Shown here one piece after another: positions 26,349 through 38,856 of a DNA stretch of 50,928 nt. The notes beneath the pieces were generated by a model. That model was not told the origin of the DNA. It saw only the letters and a program-made list of their open reading frames with translations, and ran no database searches. The first letter of the stretch is position 1; every line of letters begins with the position of its first letter. The position numbers were made by a program, and so were the translations under genes. Source of the stretch: Curtobacterium luteum. GTDB lineage: Bacteria > Actinomycetota > Actinomycetes > Actinomycetales > Microbacteriaceae. The stretch is from contig NZ_LDQC01000037.1 of NCBI RefSeq assembly GCF_001475545.1, forward strand, positions 1 to 50,928, in the 5' to 3' direction.

Positions 26349-28715
26349 TCACTTCCCGGACGCGCCACCCTTGCTCGTCCCGCCGGTCTTCCCGGCCTTC
26401 CCGGCGGGCGCCGCCGGCGCGCCGGTCTGCTGCTGCCCCGGCTGCTGCTGCGTCCCGCTCGTCGCCTGGCCCCCCGGGTTCGCGAGCGGACCCGACCCGT
26501 CGCCCGACTGCGACCCCGCCGAAGAAGACGAAGACGACGACGAAGACGAAGACGAAGACGAGGACGACGACGACGACGACGAGGCGTGCCCGATCATCGA
26601 CGGGTCCGGCGTCGGCAGCGCATCGCCACCGTAGTGCCCGTCGAGGTAGGTCATCATCTGCTTGCCGACCCCGAACTTCGCGCTGTACCCGGTCGTGCCC
26701 TGCAGGAACGGCGTGTTCGCGAGCCCGACGTTCCCCTGCACGTTCCCGATCCACGTCGCGTTCGTGTACTTCGTCGTCGACGCGACGAGCCAGTTCTGCA
26801 CGTCGCTGTCGGTCGTCCCGGTCTTCGCGAACTTCGGCACCCCGTCGTTCGGGTTCGCGGTGGCAGCCGTGCCGTTGCCCTTGAGCACGCCCTGCAGCGC
26901 GTAGTCGACCGTGCCCGCGACGGACGGGTCGACGCCCTGGGTGCAGGACGACTTCGTGGGGGTGATCTTCGTGCCGTCGGCCTCGGTCACGGAGTCGATC
27001 GCGGTCGGGGTGCACACGATGCCGTCGTTCGCGAAGCCCGCGTACGCCTCGGCGAGGTCGATCGGCGACAGGTTGTTCGTGCCGAGGATCATCGACGGGA
27101 CCGAGCTGATCTTCCCGCCGTTCGCCAGGTGGATGCCCATCTTCTGCGCGAGGTTCGCGATGGCGCACAGGTCGAGCTGCTTGCCCATCGCGGCGAACGC
27201 GGTGTTGATCGACTCGCTGGTCGCGGCCTGGACGCTCATCGAGGCAGGGACCGCCTCGGCGTTCGCGACGTTCCAGTTCGGCCCGGCGATGTTCGCGCAG
27301 GAGTTCGTGAACTCGGAGGTCGGGTACGAGTGCTCGGTGGTGCTGACCGAGTCGCTCAGGGTGTGCCCGGTGGCGAGCCACTCCGCGAGCGTGAACACCT
27401 TGAACGTCGAACCGGTCTGGAACCCGCCGGAGTTGCCGTACGCCGTGTCCGCGCTGTAGTTCACCGCGGTCGTCCCCGGCGCGCTGCTGTCGCCCTGCGT
27501 GTAGGCGGTGTTCTGGACCATCGAGAGGATGCGTCCGGTCCCCGGCTCCACCGTGACGTTCGAGCCGCCGACGTCGACCCCGGCCATCGTCGACGGGACG
27601 TAGCTCGACAGGGCCGCCTGCCCCTGCGCCTGCAGGTCGAGGTCGAGCGAGGTGTGGATCTGGAGCCCCTTGGTGTCCAGGGTGTTGATCCGCTCCGCCG
27701 CGGTCGCGCCGAACGCCGGATCCTGCAGCACCTGGTCACGGACGTAGTCGCAGAAGTAGCCGGCGTCGAAGCCGGTGGCCGCGGTCGAGCAGCCGTTCGC
27801 CGTCGCGGTGATCTTCGGCTGGATCGGCGTCGCGATGGCCGCGGTCATCTGCGCCTTCGTGATCGAGTGATGAGCCTCCATGCGCCGGAGGACGTAGTCG
27901 CGACGCTCCTTCGTGAGCGCGTACCCGTTCGCCTTGCCGTTCGCCTTGTCCGAGGGCTGGTCGATGCGCAGGTTGGACGGGTTGTTGAGGATCGCCACGA
28001 GGGTCGCGGACTGCACGAGGGAGAGGTCCTTCGCGTGCACGCCGAAGTAGTACTCCGCACCCGCCTCGGCGCCGTAGACCCGGCCGCCGAGCCCGACGAT
28101 GTTGAGGTACCCGGTGAGGATCTGGTCCTTCGAGTACTTCTTGTTCACGGCGATGGCGTAGCGCATCTCCTGCAGCTTGCGTTGCGGGGTCACACCGGCA
28201 GCGTCCGCGTAGCAGGCATCGACCTTCGCCTTCGTGGCTGCGGCGTCCTTGCCGGTGAGCGACTCGCACTGTTGCACGAGGACGTTCTTGACGTACTGCT
28301 GCGTGATGCTCGACCCGCCCTGCACGTCGCCGCCGACCGCGGTCGCCGCCGCGCCACGGAGGGTGCCGATGACGTCGATGCCGCCCTCGTCGTAGAAGCG
28401 CGGGTCCTCGGTGTCGATCGCGGCCTCCTTGAGGGAGTCGGCCATCTGCGCGCTCGTCACGTTGACGCGGTTCTCGGCGTAGAAGGACGCGATCTTGACC
28501 TGCTGGCCGCCCTTCGTCGCGTACACGGTGGAGACCTGCTGCGGCGTCTGGATGTCGAGGTAGTCCGGCAGGTCCTCGAAGAACGAGACTGCCCCGGACG
28601 CACCCTCGCCGACGACCGCCACGGCGGGCGTGACGGCGACGGTCACGAGCATCCCCGCGAGCACGGACATGCCGAGGAAGGTCAGGAGGGCCGCCGGCCA
28701 CCGGATCACACGCAT
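26349..28715 (-). CDS. Bifunctional class A penicillin-binding protein
   Basis: 788 aa. One N-terminal membrane anchor (about residues 5-36), a GT51 glycosyltransferase domain with catalytic EDPRFYDEGG (Glu about 103) and QGGSSITQQYVKN (about 132-144), then a transpeptidase domain with STFK (436-439), SIN (502-504) and KTGTT (631-635). It should polymerise and cross-link peptidoglycan outside the membrane. The C-terminus has 21 consecutive serines followed by a Gly/Gln/Pro/Lys-rich tail, probably a flexible wall-spanning stretch. The ATG at 28715 is chosen over a GTG three codons earlier because that GTG lies within the TACCGT box region. Confidence 0.93.
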   Translation of the reverse strand: MRVIRWPAALLTFLGMSVLAGMLVTVAVTPAVAVVGEGASGAVSFFEDLPDYLDIQTPQQVSTVYATKGGQQVKIASFYAENRVNVTSAQMADSLKEAAIDTEDPRFYDEGGIDVIGTLRGAAATAVGGDVQGGSSITQQYVKNVLVQQCESLTGKDAAATKAKVDACYADAAGVTPQRKLQEMRYAIAVNKKYSKDQILTGYLNIVGLGGRVYGAEAGAEYYFGVHAKDLSLVQSATLVAILNNPSNLRIDQPSDKANGKANGYALTKERRDYVLRRMEAHHSITKAQMTAAIATPIQPKITATANGCSTAATGFDAGYFCDYVRDQVLQDPAFGATAAERINTLDTKGLQIHTSLDLDLQAQGQAALSSYVPSTMAGVDVGGSNVTVEPGTGRILSMVQNTAYTQGDSSAPGTTAVNYSADTAYGNSGGFQTGSTFKVFTLAEWLATGHTLSDSVSTTEHSYPTSEFTNSCANIAGPNWNVANAEAVPASMSVQAATSESINTAFAAMGKQLDLCAIANLAQKMGIHLANGGKISSVPSMILGTNNLSPIDLAEAYAGFANDGIVCTPTAIDSVTEADGTKITPTKSSCTQGVDPSVAGTVDYALQGVLKGNGTAATANPNDGVPKFAKTGTTDSDVQNWLVASTTKYTNATWIGNVQGNVGLANTPFLQGTTGYSAKFGVGKQMMTYLDGHYGGDALPTPDPSMIGHASSSSSSSSSSSSSSSSSSSSSAGSQSGDGSGPLANPGGQATSGTQQQPGQQQTGAPAAPAGKAGKTGGTSKGGASGK
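26520..26582. repeat. Poly-serine codon tract
   Basis: Twenty-one serine codons in a row on the minus strand, mostly TCG mixed with TCT and one TCC. Mixed codons suggest selection for the peptide and not only strand slippage. Confidence 0.9.
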
Positions 28716-28974
28716 GGCGAGCACGGTAGGTGGACGGCCTGGGTTGGTTCTGCCCCGGAACCACCGCAGACTGCACCGTCGCTCAGGTTGCCGCTCAGGC
28801 TGGTCCGCCTGCGGCTCACCCCGCCGACGCTGGTGCGGATCCGGCCTGGAGGAGCGGCGTGAGCACCGCGGATCGGCCGGGGGTCACGATCGGGTCACGG
28901 TGAGCCGCGCCCCGGTCGCGTCGGGCGTCGCGGTCGGGTCCGGCGGTGTGGTCCGGTCCGGCGTCGCGGTCGCG
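28716..28974. other. Gap between the penicillin-binding protein and the DUF1023 gene
   Basis: 259 bp. It holds the penicillin-binding protein promoter at its left edge. At the right edge, next to the stop of the DUF1023 gene, GGCGTCGCGGTCG occurs twice 36 bp apart (28924 and 28960) within GTC/CGG-rich sequence. No gene seen. Confidence 0.6.
28723..28728 (-). promoter_or_regulatory. -10 box of a probable leaderless promoter, penicillin-binding protein
   Basis: TACCGT on the minus strand (28728 to 28723), 7 nt before the ATG at 28715. Confidence 0.7.
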
Positions 28975-30336
28975 TCAGTCGCGCTGCTGGATGTCCTGCG
29001 GACGCACGAGGTACATGTCGGGCGTGCCCGGCACACCTCCGCCGCCGGTGCCCTCGCCCCGTCGGAGCTGCTCGCGCACCAGGTCGCCCCGCCCGACGGC
29101 GATGAGGGCCACGTCGTGCAGCGATGCGGTACCGGGCTTGAGGTAGTCGTTGTGTCCCGACGGTCGGCGGAGCACGTCGCCTGCCGTGCTCACGTCCGCG
29201 CTCCCGGCGAGGTCGAGCAGGGTCGAACCGAAGGACGCGGATCCGGGGTCGGTGCCGAAGTACCCGGACCCGGCGATCGGGTCGCTGTGCGCACCGCCGA
29301 CGAACACCTCGCCGGGGGTCACCGCGAGCTGCGAGGCCGTCCGGACCGAGCTGCCGGGTGACCCGAGCACGGTGAGGCTGTCGGCGTGCATCCTCCCCGA
29401 CGCGAGAGCGATGAGCGCCGTCGTCGAGCCGTAGGAGTGCGCCACGACGTTCAGCCGCGGCTGTTCGGTGCCGCGGACCTCCCGCAGCCCGGTCACCGCG
29501 CGTTCGAGCCGCTCGGCCCCGGTCTTCGCGAGGGAGAGCGACAGGATGTTCGACAGGTCCGGCGTGCGGTACCCCATCCACGCCACGACGGCCACGCCGT
29601 GCCCGTGCCCCGGGACGGCCAGGGGCGCGAGCGTCGCCTGCTCCGTGGCGAGGTCGTTCGCGGTGTCGGTGAAGTCCCGCATCTGCCCGGTGACGGTGAA
29701 GAACATGCCGGGGACGACGACGGTGACGTCGGCCGCGGTCCCGAGGTCACCGATCGCGATCGCCGCGCGTCCGGCCCCACGGGTGTCGAGTGTGACGAGC
29801 GAGCGTCGCGGGTCACCGGGGCCGGACTCGAGCGAGCGGCGGACCTGGCCGAGCATCGCGGTCTCGGCGGACGGCGTCGCGGGGTCGGCGAGGGCCGCGG
29901 TGAGCGTGATGCGGTTCGCGCGGTCCCGGACGGCGTACGGGACGCCCTCGAGGTTGCCCACGACCTGCGGCGCGAGGGTCTCCAGCACCTGGTGCTCGTC
30001 GTCGCCGAGGCCCGCCCACCACGTCGCGACCTGCCGTGCGGTGGGCGGATCGTCCTGCACGGTGTCCACGACCGCCGGGTCGACGGCGACGCGGCGGAGG
30101 TCCGCCGTCGGCATCGACCCGAGGTCGTCGAGGAACTCGATGCCCGTCGCGTGCGCGACGGCGGCCGGATCGATCTCCACCCCGATGGACCGGGTCTGGG
30201 TCACTGAGGGGTCCTCGAGGACACGCGAGGCCGTGTGCACGATGGCCACCGGGGCAGGAGCGGGCGCGGCGGGGGCCTCGACCACTCCGAACGAGTGCAT
30301 CGAGGCGGTGAGCAGAGCCGCGGCGATGAGCAGCAA
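28975..30336 (-). CDS. Alpha/beta hydrolase, DUF1023 type
   Basis: 453 aa. N-terminal hydrophobic segment (LLIAAALLTASMHSFGVV, residues 2-19) suggests export or membrane anchoring. Residues about 210-410 form an alpha/beta hydrolase with the nucleophile elbow VAHSYGSTT (Ser about 303), the DUF1023 arrangement common in Actinobacteria; the late GHNDYLK segment may carry the catalytic His. The substrate is unknown. TTG at 30336 is the best start: a strong GGGGGAG ribosome site stands 6 nt before it. The leader contains a perfect hairpin. Confidence 0.8.
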   Translation of the reverse strand: MLLIAAALLTASMHSFGVVEAPAAPAPAPVAIVHTASRVLEDPSVTQTRSIGVEIDPAAVAHATGIEFLDDLGSMPTADLRRVAVDPAVVDTVQDDPPTARQVATWWAGLGDDEHQVLETLAPQVVGNLEGVPYAVRDRANRITLTAALADPATPSAETAMLGQVRRSLESGPGDPRRSLVTLDTRGAGRAAIAIGDLGTAADVTVVVPGMFFTVTGQMRDFTDTANDLATEQATLAPLAVPGHGHGVAVVAWMGYRTPDLSNILSLSLAKTGAERLERAVTGLREVRGTEQPRLNVVAHSYGSTTALIALASGRMHADSLTVLGSPGSSVRTASQLAVTPGEVFVGGAHSDPIAGSGYFGTDPGSASFGSTLLDLAGSADVSTAGDVLRRPSGHNDYLKPGTASLHDVALIAVGRGDLVREQLRRGEGTGGGGVPGTPDMYLVRPQDIQQRD

Positions 30337-30360
30337 TCGGGTCTCCCCCGGGAAGGCCGT

Positions 30361-30386
30361 CCCGTCGTCCCCCTGCAGACGACGGG
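30361..30386 (-). promoter_or_regulatory. Hairpin in the 5' leader of the DUF1023 gene
   Basis: Perfect 9-bp stem (CCCGTCGTC/GACGACGGG) with an 8-nt loop, between a TAGACT -10 box (30405 to 30400) and the ribosome site of the TTG start. The leader is about 57 nt. Confidence 0.6.
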
Positions 30387-30434
30387 TGATGCTCCCTCGA
30401 GTCTACGGAAACCGGCCCGCCTGGGAACATGCGC

Positions 30435-30465
30435 GGTGCAACTTGGCCCCCCAACTGGGTGCACC
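30435..30465. terminator. Possible hairpin after ligA
   Basis: Imperfect inverted repeat (GGTGCA...TTGG / CCAA...TGCACC) 54 nt past the ligA stop. The only terminator-like structure I see in this 182-bp gap. Confidence 0.35.
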
Positions 30466-30518
30466 GAGGGGCGTGCCGCTCCGAGCGGACACGAGTACGG
30501 CGTGCTCCTGAGTGCGTC

Positions 30519-34071
<3,553 letters not shown>

Positions 34072-34077
34072 GCCTCC

Positions 34078-34083
34078 AGGGTA
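34078..34083 (-). promoter_or_regulatory. -10 box of a probable leaderless promoter, mnmA
   Basis: TACCCT on the minus strand (34083 to 34078), 6 nt before the ATG. The divergent MFS gene has its own TAGCGT box at 34094-34099, so the two promoters are only 10 bp apart. Confidence 0.6.
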
Positions 34084-34109
34084 AGCACCGGCGTAGCGTT
34101 GTGCGAACG

Positions 34110-35411
34110 ATGCCCTCCGAGACCCCCGCCTTCGACCTCCGGGCGGTCGTCCTGTCCGGCTTCCTCCCCGCCGCCCTCTTCGCGATCGGCGAGGGGGCGA
34201 TCATCCCGATCATCCCGATCGCCGCCGACTCCCTCGGCGCGGGGCTCGCGTTCGCGGGCTTCGTCGCGTCGCTCATCCTCGTCGGCGAGCTCATCGGGGA
34301 CGTGCCGTCGGGCGTCGTCGTCGGACGGATCGGCGAGCGGAACGCGATGATCGGCGCGGCCGCGGTGTCGGTCGTCGGGCTGCTCGTCTGCGTGTGGTCC
34401 CCGAACGCCTGGGTGCTCGCCGTGGGGGTGTTCCTCGTCGGGGTCTCGACCGCGGTGTTCGCACTCGCACGCCACGCGTACATGACCACTGCGATCCCGG
34501 TCCACGTCCGGGCCCGGGCGCTGTCGAGCCTCGGCGGCGTGTTCCGCTTCGGCTACTTCGTCGGCCCGTTCATCTCGGCGGGCGTGATCCACCTCACCGG
34601 CGCGACACAGAGCGCCTTCTGGATCCACGTGACCTGCTGCCTGCTGGCGGCCGTGGTGCTCCTCGTCATCCGCGACCCGGCGACGGGCGCACGCGGCTTC
34701 CGGAAGCCGGCCCGGGCCTCCAGGCCGGACACGGCTGCCCCCGCGACCGCGGCGGCCGTCACGGAGCCGCCCACGGACACCGGCGCGCAGTTCGTGCAGG
34801 ACGAGGCCCACGGCCTCTTCCGCACCATCCGCACGCACCGGAAGGTCCTGCTCCGCCTGGGCAGCGGCGCCGGGTTGATCGGCGCGCTCCGCGCCGGACG
34901 GCAGGTCATCCTCCCCCTCTGGGCCGTGAGCGTCGGCCTGGACGACCCCACGGCCGCGCTCGTCATCGGCATCGCCGGAGCCGTCGACTTCGCGCTCTTC
35001 TACACGAGCGGGCAGATCATGGACCGGTGGGGACGCCTCGCGAGCGCCCTCCCGTGCATGCTCGGGCTCAGCGTCAGCTACTTCCTGCTCGCCTGGTCCG
35101 GGCACCTCGACACCCGGGTCGGCTGGTTCATCGCCATCGCGATCGGCATGTCGCTGGCGAACGGCGTCGGGTCCGGCATCCTCATGACACTCGGCGCCGA
35201 CCTCGCCCCCCGCGACCACCCCGCGCCCTTCCTCGGAGCCTGGCGCTTCACCGGCGACTTCGGGTCGGCCGCGGCACCGCTGGTGATCTCCGGGGTCACC
35301 GCGGTCGCCTCCATCGCGGTGGCGAGCGGTGTCATGGGGGTCCTCGGGCTCGTGGGGGCGGGCGTACTGCTCCGCTACGTCCCGCGGTACCTCCCCCGCC
35401 GGTTGCGGTGA
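34110..35411 (+). CDS. MFS transporter
   Basis: 433 aa with about 12 membrane segments in two halves joined by a charged cytoplasmic loop of about 60 residues (roughly 190-255). [13 protein letters not shown] after the second segment is the MFS loop motif. The substrate is not predictable; drug or sugar efflux is typical. The ATG at 34110 lies 10 nt after TAGCGT, so the leader would be about 3 nt. An in-frame GTG at 34101 is nearly on top of the box and therefore unlikely. The loop includes PARASRPD, encoded near an imperfect palindrome. Confidence 0.85.
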   Translation: MPSETPAFDLRAVVLSGFLPAALFAIGEGAIIPIIPIAADSLGAGLAFAGFVASLILVGELIGDVPSGVVVGRIGERNAMIGAAAVSVVGLLVCVWSPNAWVLAVGVFLVGVSTAVFALARHAYMTTAIPVHVRARALSSLGGVFRFGYFVGPFISAGVIHLTGATQSAFWIHVTCCLLAAVVLLVIRDPATGARGFRKPARASRPDTAAPATAAAVTEPPTDTGAQFVQDEAHGLFRTIRTHRKVLLRLGSGAGLIGALRAGRQVILPLWAVSVGLDDPTAALVIGIAGAVDFALFYTSGQIMDRWGRLASALPCMLGLSVSYFLLAWSGHLDTRVGWFIAIAIGMSLANGVGSGILMTLGADLAPRDHPAPFLGAWRFTGDFGSAAAPLVISGVTAVASIAVASGVMGVLGLVGAGVLLRYVPRYLPRRLR

Positions 35412-35485
35412 CGGCGTCGACGGCGCTGCGCGCGTCAGGACGGCCGGGAGGCACGGCGCGCGTCCGGCCCGCCGGTCCCGCTCGG

Positions 35486-35491
35486 TAGACT
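35486..35491 (+). promoter_or_regulatory. -10 box of the tRNA-Leu gene
   Basis: TAGACT ending 10 nt before the mature tRNA 5' end, so the precursor has a leader of only a few bases. Confidence 0.6.
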
Positions 35492-35501
35492 GCCGCTGCT
35501 C

Positions 35502-35581
35502 GCGGGAGTGGTGGAATTGGTAGACACGCAGGATTTAGGTTCCTGTGCCCCGGCGTGAGGGTTCGAGTCCCTCCTTCCGCA
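35502..35581 (+). tRNA. tRNA-Leu (anticodon UAG)
   Basis: Acceptor stem GCGGGAG pairs with CTTCCGC (one G-U). The D-arm region has GGTGGAATTGGTAGACAC. The anticodon stem CAGGA/TCCTG carries the loop TTTAGGT with anticodon TAG. A variable arm (GCCCCGGCGTG) marks class II, and the T-loop reads GGTTCGAGTCC. The discriminator is A and CCA is not encoded. Confidence 0.95.
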
Positions 35582-35716
35582 CGACGGCGGTTCCCCGCAC
35601 CTTCCTGATCCCCTCCGCAGACTCATACCGAGGGCGGATGGTCCCGACACGCGGGGACGGTAGCCTGACCCCTGCGGGGTCGTCCTCGTGTCCCCGCCCG
35701 CTCGACCGGAAGAACC

Positions 35717-36415
35717 ATGCACTCCGTCGCTCTCGCCCTGATCCCCTGGCTGGATCCGCAGTACATCCTCGACCACTTCGGGGCCGTCGCCGTGCTCGTC
35801 GTCTGCGCGATCATCTTCGCCGAGACCGGCCTGCTCGTCGGGTTCATCTTCCCCGGTGACAGCCTGCTCGTCATCACCGGGCTGTTCGCCTTCGACCGTG
35901 GCGGTGCCATCGGCGGGATCCCGATCTGGGTCGCGGCCCTGATGATCGCGGCGTCGGCGTTCATCGGCGGTGAGCTCGGCTACTACATCGGCAAGAAGGC
36001 CGGTCCGCCGATCTTCGAGCGCAAGGAGAGCGGCCTGTTCTCCAAGGCGAACGTCGACCGCACGAACGCGTTCTTCCACCGGTTCGGGCCGCTCGCCGTG
36101 ATCCTCGCCCGCTTCGTGCCGGTCGTGCGCACGTTCCTGCCGATCGCCGCCGGCGTCGGCCGGATGAACTACAAGAAGTACTCGCTCTACAACGCGATCG
36201 GTGCCGTGATCTGGGGCGTCGGCGTCACGTTCCTCGGCTACTTCATCGGGCACATCCCGTTCGTGGCGCACATCGTCCGGTCCTACATCGACGTGATCCT
36301 GCTCGCGGCCGTCGTCGTGACCGTCGTCCCGATGGCGCTGACCTACATCCGGAACGCACGCAGGGCGAAGCACGACGAGGAACAGCAGCAGACGCCCGCA
36401 GTCGACCCGCAGTAG
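35717..36415 (+). CDS. DedA family membrane protein
   Basis: 232 aa with about five membrane segments. The family motifs are clear: FAETGLLVGFIFPGDSLL (about 35-52), a GELGYYIGKKAG segment (about 84-95) and the FGPLAVILARFVPVVRTFLPIAAG signature (core RFVPVVRTFLP around 127-137). DedA proteins are membrane proteins linked to lipid scrambling (undecaprenyl phosphate or phospholipid flipping) and membrane homeostasis. The ATG has a GGAAG ribosome site. A TAGCCT box at about 35663 gives a leader of about 45 nt. The tail after residue 215 is charged and Gln-rich. Confidence 0.9.
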   Translation: MHSVALALIPWLDPQYILDHFGAVAVLVVCAIIFAETGLLVGFIFPGDSLLVITGLFAFDRGGAIGGIPIWVAALMIAASAFIGGELGYYIGKKAGPPIFERKESGLFSKANVDRTNAFFHRFGPLAVILARFVPVVRTFLPIAAGVGRMNYKKYSLYNAIGAVIWGVGVTFLGYFIGHIPFVAHIVRSYIDVILLAAVVVTVVPMALTYIRNARRAKHDEEQQQTPAVDPQ

Positions 36416-36446
36416 CGCGAGGCCGTCCGCGCGGCCCGTTCGCGTT

Positions 36447-36508
36447 CGCACAACCAAAGTCACCCCGAACCACGTGATCACGCGGTTCGGGGTGACTTTG
36501 GTTGTGCG
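36447..36508. terminator. Bidirectional hairpin between dedA and rdgB
   Basis: 28-bp stem with one mismatch and a 6-nt loop (TGATCA). Core arm CCAAAGTCACCCCGAACC. It starts 31 nt after the dedA stop, between convergent genes. Its sequence differs from the GGAGGC-type palindromes and has T-runs on both strands (TTTGGTTGTG), so it is a better classical terminator. Confidence 0.8.
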
Positions 36509-36537
36509 TCGACCACGGGCACCGGGGCTGCCTCGGC

Positions 36538-36597
36538 GCTGCCGCGCGGCTGCCGCGGCGCTGCCGCGGCGCCGCGCGGCTGCCGCGGCGCCGCGCG
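36538..36597. repeat. GCTGCCGCGG-type tandem array after rdgB
   Basis: Two 11-bp units (36538-36548 and 36549-36559) followed by two identical 19-bp units (36560-36578 and 36579-36597), all beginning GCTGCCGCG. It ends 9 bp from the rdgB stop. Confidence 0.85.
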
Positions 36598-36606
36598 GAG
36601 GCGCGA

Positions 36607-37203
36607 CTACTCCGCGCCGAAGTACTCCCGCACGATCGGCGCGATGCCGCGGAACGCCTTCGACCGGTGGCTCAGCGCGTTCTTCTCGTCACGCGTCAGC
36701 TGCGCCGAGGTCCGGTCTGCGTCGTCCGGCCGGAACACCGGGTCGTACCCGTGCCCGCCGTCCCCGATCGGCTCGGTCGTGACCTCGCCGTTCCAGACCG
36801 CCTCGAACACGTGCTCGGTGCCGTCCGGCGTCACGAACGCGGCGGCGCACACGAACGCGGCGGTCCGCTCGACGACCCCCTCGAGGTTGCGGAGCAGCAG
36901 CGCGATGTTGTCGGCGTCCACCCGGGTCCCCGCGTACCGGGCCGAGTGGATGCCGGGCGCACCGTCCAACGCGTCGACGGCGATGCCGGAGTCGTCGGCG
37001 AGCGCCGGGAGCCCCGTGTATGCCACCGCGGCCCGTGCCTTGATGAGCGCGTTCGCGGCGTAGGAGTCGCCGTCCTCGACGGGCTCCGGGCCGTCGTACC
37101 CGACGAGCCCGACACCGGCGCCGAGTGCGTCGCCGAGGATGTCGCGCAGCTCGACGAGCTTGCCGGCGTTGTGGCTGGCGAGGACGACCCGACGGTCGGT
37201 CAC
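36607..37203 (-). CDS. rdgB: XTP/dITP diphosphatase (non-canonical purine NTP pyrophosphatase)
   Basis: 198-aa Ham1/RdgB family protein that hydrolyses ITP, dITP and XTP to monophosphates and so cleans the nucleotide pool. Seen: [14 protein letters not shown] (about 9-22), [24 protein letters not shown] (core ADDSGI about 66-71), GYDPVFRP (about 150) and the final SHRSKAF motif (about 176). The GTG at 37203 overlaps the rph stop (GTGA), as in the common rph-rdgB pair. Confidence 0.95.
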   Translation of the reverse strand: MTDRRVVLASHNAGKLVELRDILGDALGAGVGLVGYDGPEPVEDGDSYAANALIKARAAVAYTGLPALADDSGIAVDALDGAPGIHSARYAGTRVDADNIALLLRNLEGVVERTAAFVCAAAFVTPDGTEHVFEAVWNGEVTTEPIGDGGHGYDPVFRPDDADRTSAQLTRDEKNALSHRSKAFRGIAPIVREYFGAE

Positions 37204-37934
37204 GAGGTCTGCCCCAGCACCTCGCGCTGGATCGCGGCGAGCGACGCGTTGCCCGCGAGCCCGAGGTCGAGCAGGGTGTTCAGCTCGTCGCGGTCGAACG
37301 GCGCGTGCTCGGCGGTGCCCTGGACCTCGATGAACTTGCCCGAGCCGGTCGTGACGATGTTCATGTCGGTGTCGGCCGCGGAGTCCTCGGTGTAGGCGAG
37401 GTCGAGCATCGGCTCCCCCTTGACGATCCCGACCGAGATCGCCTGGACACTGTCGAGCAGCGGGGTCGCCTTCTTCCCCACGAAGCCACGCTCGCGGCCC
37501 CACTCGATCGCGTCGACCATGGCCACGTACGCGCCCGTGATCGACGCCGTGCGGGTGCCGCCGTCGGCCTGGAGCACGTCGCAGTCGATCACGAGGGTGT
37601 TCTCGCCGAGGCCCTTCGTGTCGACCACCGCGCGGAGCGACCGGCCGATGAGTCGCGAGATCTCGTGGGTCCGACCACCGACCTTGCCCTTGATCGACTC
37701 GCGCTGCATGCGCTCGTTCGTGGAGCGGGGCAGCATCGAGTACTCGGCGGTGACCCAACCGGTGCCCTTCCCGGCGAGCCAGCGGGGCACGCCGTTGGTG
37801 AAGGACGCGGTGCACAGCACCTTCGTGTCGCCGAAGGAGATGAGCGCGCTGCCCTCGGCCTGCGAGCTCCACCCCCGCTCGATCGTGACGGGACGGTGGT
37901 CGGTCGCGGCGCGGCCGTCGATGCGGGTGCTCAT
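37200..37934 (-). CDS. rph: Ribonuclease PH
   Basis: 244-aa phosphorolytic 3'-5' exoribonuclease that trims tRNA 3' ends. Conserved runs: [13 protein letters not shown] (about 66-78), [10 protein letters not shown] (about 95-104), [19 protein letters not shown] (core ADGGTRTAS about 121-129) and the late [13 protein letters not shown] segment. The ATG at 37934 has an AAAGGA ribosome site and overlaps the murI stop (ATGA). It is the middle gene of murI-rph-rdgB. Confidence 0.96.
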   Translation of the reverse strand: MSTRIDGRAATDHRPVTIERGWSSQAEGSALISFGDTKVLCTASFTNGVPRWLAGKGTGWVTAEYSMLPRSTNERMQRESIKGKVGGRTHEISRLIGRSLRAVVDTKGLGENTLVIDCDVLQADGGTRTASITGAYVAMVDAIEWGRERGFVGKKATPLLDSVQAISVGIVKGEPMLDLAYTEDSAADTDMNIVTTGSGKFIEVQGTAEHAPFDRDELNTLLDLGLAGNASLAAIQREVLGQTS

Positions 37935-38776
37935 GGGGTCCTTTCGGTGTGGGGCAGCAGGATGGCCCCGGTCTGGAGGTGGCCGACGCTCGAGACCTCG
38001 GGTCCGAGGAAGCGTCGGGCGAGCCGGATGAAGCCGTTCTTGTCGTCGCCGGTGGCCTCGAACGCGTAGGTCGGTGGCTCGGGGGCGGTGCGTTCGAGCC
38101 CGTGCTCGACGAGCCGACGGTAGACGTCGTTCGCCGTCTCCTCGGCGCTCGACACGAGGGTGACGTCGGGACCCATGACGTACTGGATCGCCGCGGACAT
38201 CAGCGGGTAGTGGGTGCAGCCGAGGACGAGCGTGTCGACGTCGGCGGCGCGGATCGGGGCGAGGTACTGCTCGGCGACCGTGCGGAGCGCCGGCGATGAG
38301 GTGTCCCCGGCCTCGACGAACTCGACGAAGCGGGGGCACGCGGCCAGCGACAGGGTGACGTCGGCGGCGACCGCGAACGCGTCCTCGTAGGCACGGGAGG
38401 CGATGGTCCCGACGGTGCCGATCACCCCGATGCGGCCGGTGCGGGTCTGCTTCACGGCGGCGCGGGCTGCGGGCTGGATGACCTCGATCACGGGGATGCC
38501 GTACGCCTGCTCGTAGCGCTCCCGGGCGTCGCGGAGCACGGCGGAGGACGCGGTGTTGCACGCGATGACGAGCGCCTTCACGCCCTGCTCGACGAGGTCG
38601 TCCATGACCTCGAGGGCGTACCGGCGGACGTCGGCGATGCGCTTCGGCCCGTACGGCGAGTGCAGGGTGTCGCCGACGTACCGGATGCTCTCGCGCGGGA
38701 GCTGGTCGATGATCGCCCGCGCCACCGTCAGCCCGCCGACCCCACTGTCGAAGACTCCGATCGGTGCATCCGTCAC
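37931..38776 (-). CDS. murI: Glutamate racemase
   Basis: 281 aa. It makes D-glutamate for peptidoglycan. [13 protein letters not shown] (about 9-21) carries the substrate-binding loop. The two catalytic cysteines are in ACNTASSAV (about 73) and LGCTHYPLM (about 185), as expected for a two-base racemase. The GTG at 38776 is 7 nt after a TACGCT box, so the operon mRNA is probably leaderless. Divergent from pncB. Confidence 0.96.
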   Translation of the reverse strand: MTDAPIGVFDSGVGGLTVARAIIDQLPRESIRYVGDTLHSPYGPKRIADVRRYALEVMDDLVEQGVKALVIACNTASSAVLRDARERYEQAYGIPVIEVIQPAARAAVKQTRTGRIGVIGTVGTIASRAYEDAFAVAADVTLSLAACPRFVEFVEAGDTSSPALRTVAEQYLAPIRAADVDTLVLGCTHYPLMSAAIQYVMGPDVTLVSSAEETANDVYRRLVEHGLERTAPEPPTYAFEATGDDKNGFIRLARRFLGPEVSSVGHLQTGAILLPHTERTP

Positions 38777-38783
38777 GGTGACC

Positions 38784-38789
38784 AGCGTA
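38784..38789 (-). promoter_or_regulatory. -10 box of a probable leaderless promoter, murI-rph-rdgB
   Basis: TACGCT on the minus strand (38789 to 38784), 7 nt before the murI GTG; identical to the DUF3097 box. Confidence 0.7.
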
Positions 38790-38843
38790 CCGACGCGAGC
38801 CGACCGCCCGACGCAACCCGTGCCTCCCGGCCGAGCCCTGCCG

Positions 38844-38849
38844 TAGTGT
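38844..38849 (+). promoter_or_regulatory. -10 box of a probable leaderless promoter, pncB
   Basis: TAGTGT followed by 7 nt (which include GGGGAG) and the GTG at 38857. The GGGGAG touches the GTG, too close for a ribosome site, so a leaderless start is favoured. Confidence 0.65.
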
Positions 38850-38856
38850 CGGGGAG

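Noticed and set aside
28694..28724. Start of the penicillin-binding protein at the GTG at 28724
   Set aside because: The GTG overlaps the TACCGT box itself, whereas the ATG at 28715 has the standard 7-nt spacing seen at other genes.
25443..28862. Open frame of over 1100 codons on the plus strand opposite gatA, gatC and the penicillin-binding protein
   Set aside because: Composition is Arg/Val/Asp-rich with no motif, and it crosses three well-supported minus-strand genes.
35437..35470. Terminator hairpin after the MFS gene
   Set aside because: Only the left arm of the GGAGGC palindrome type is present; the matching right arm is missing and any stem would be weak.
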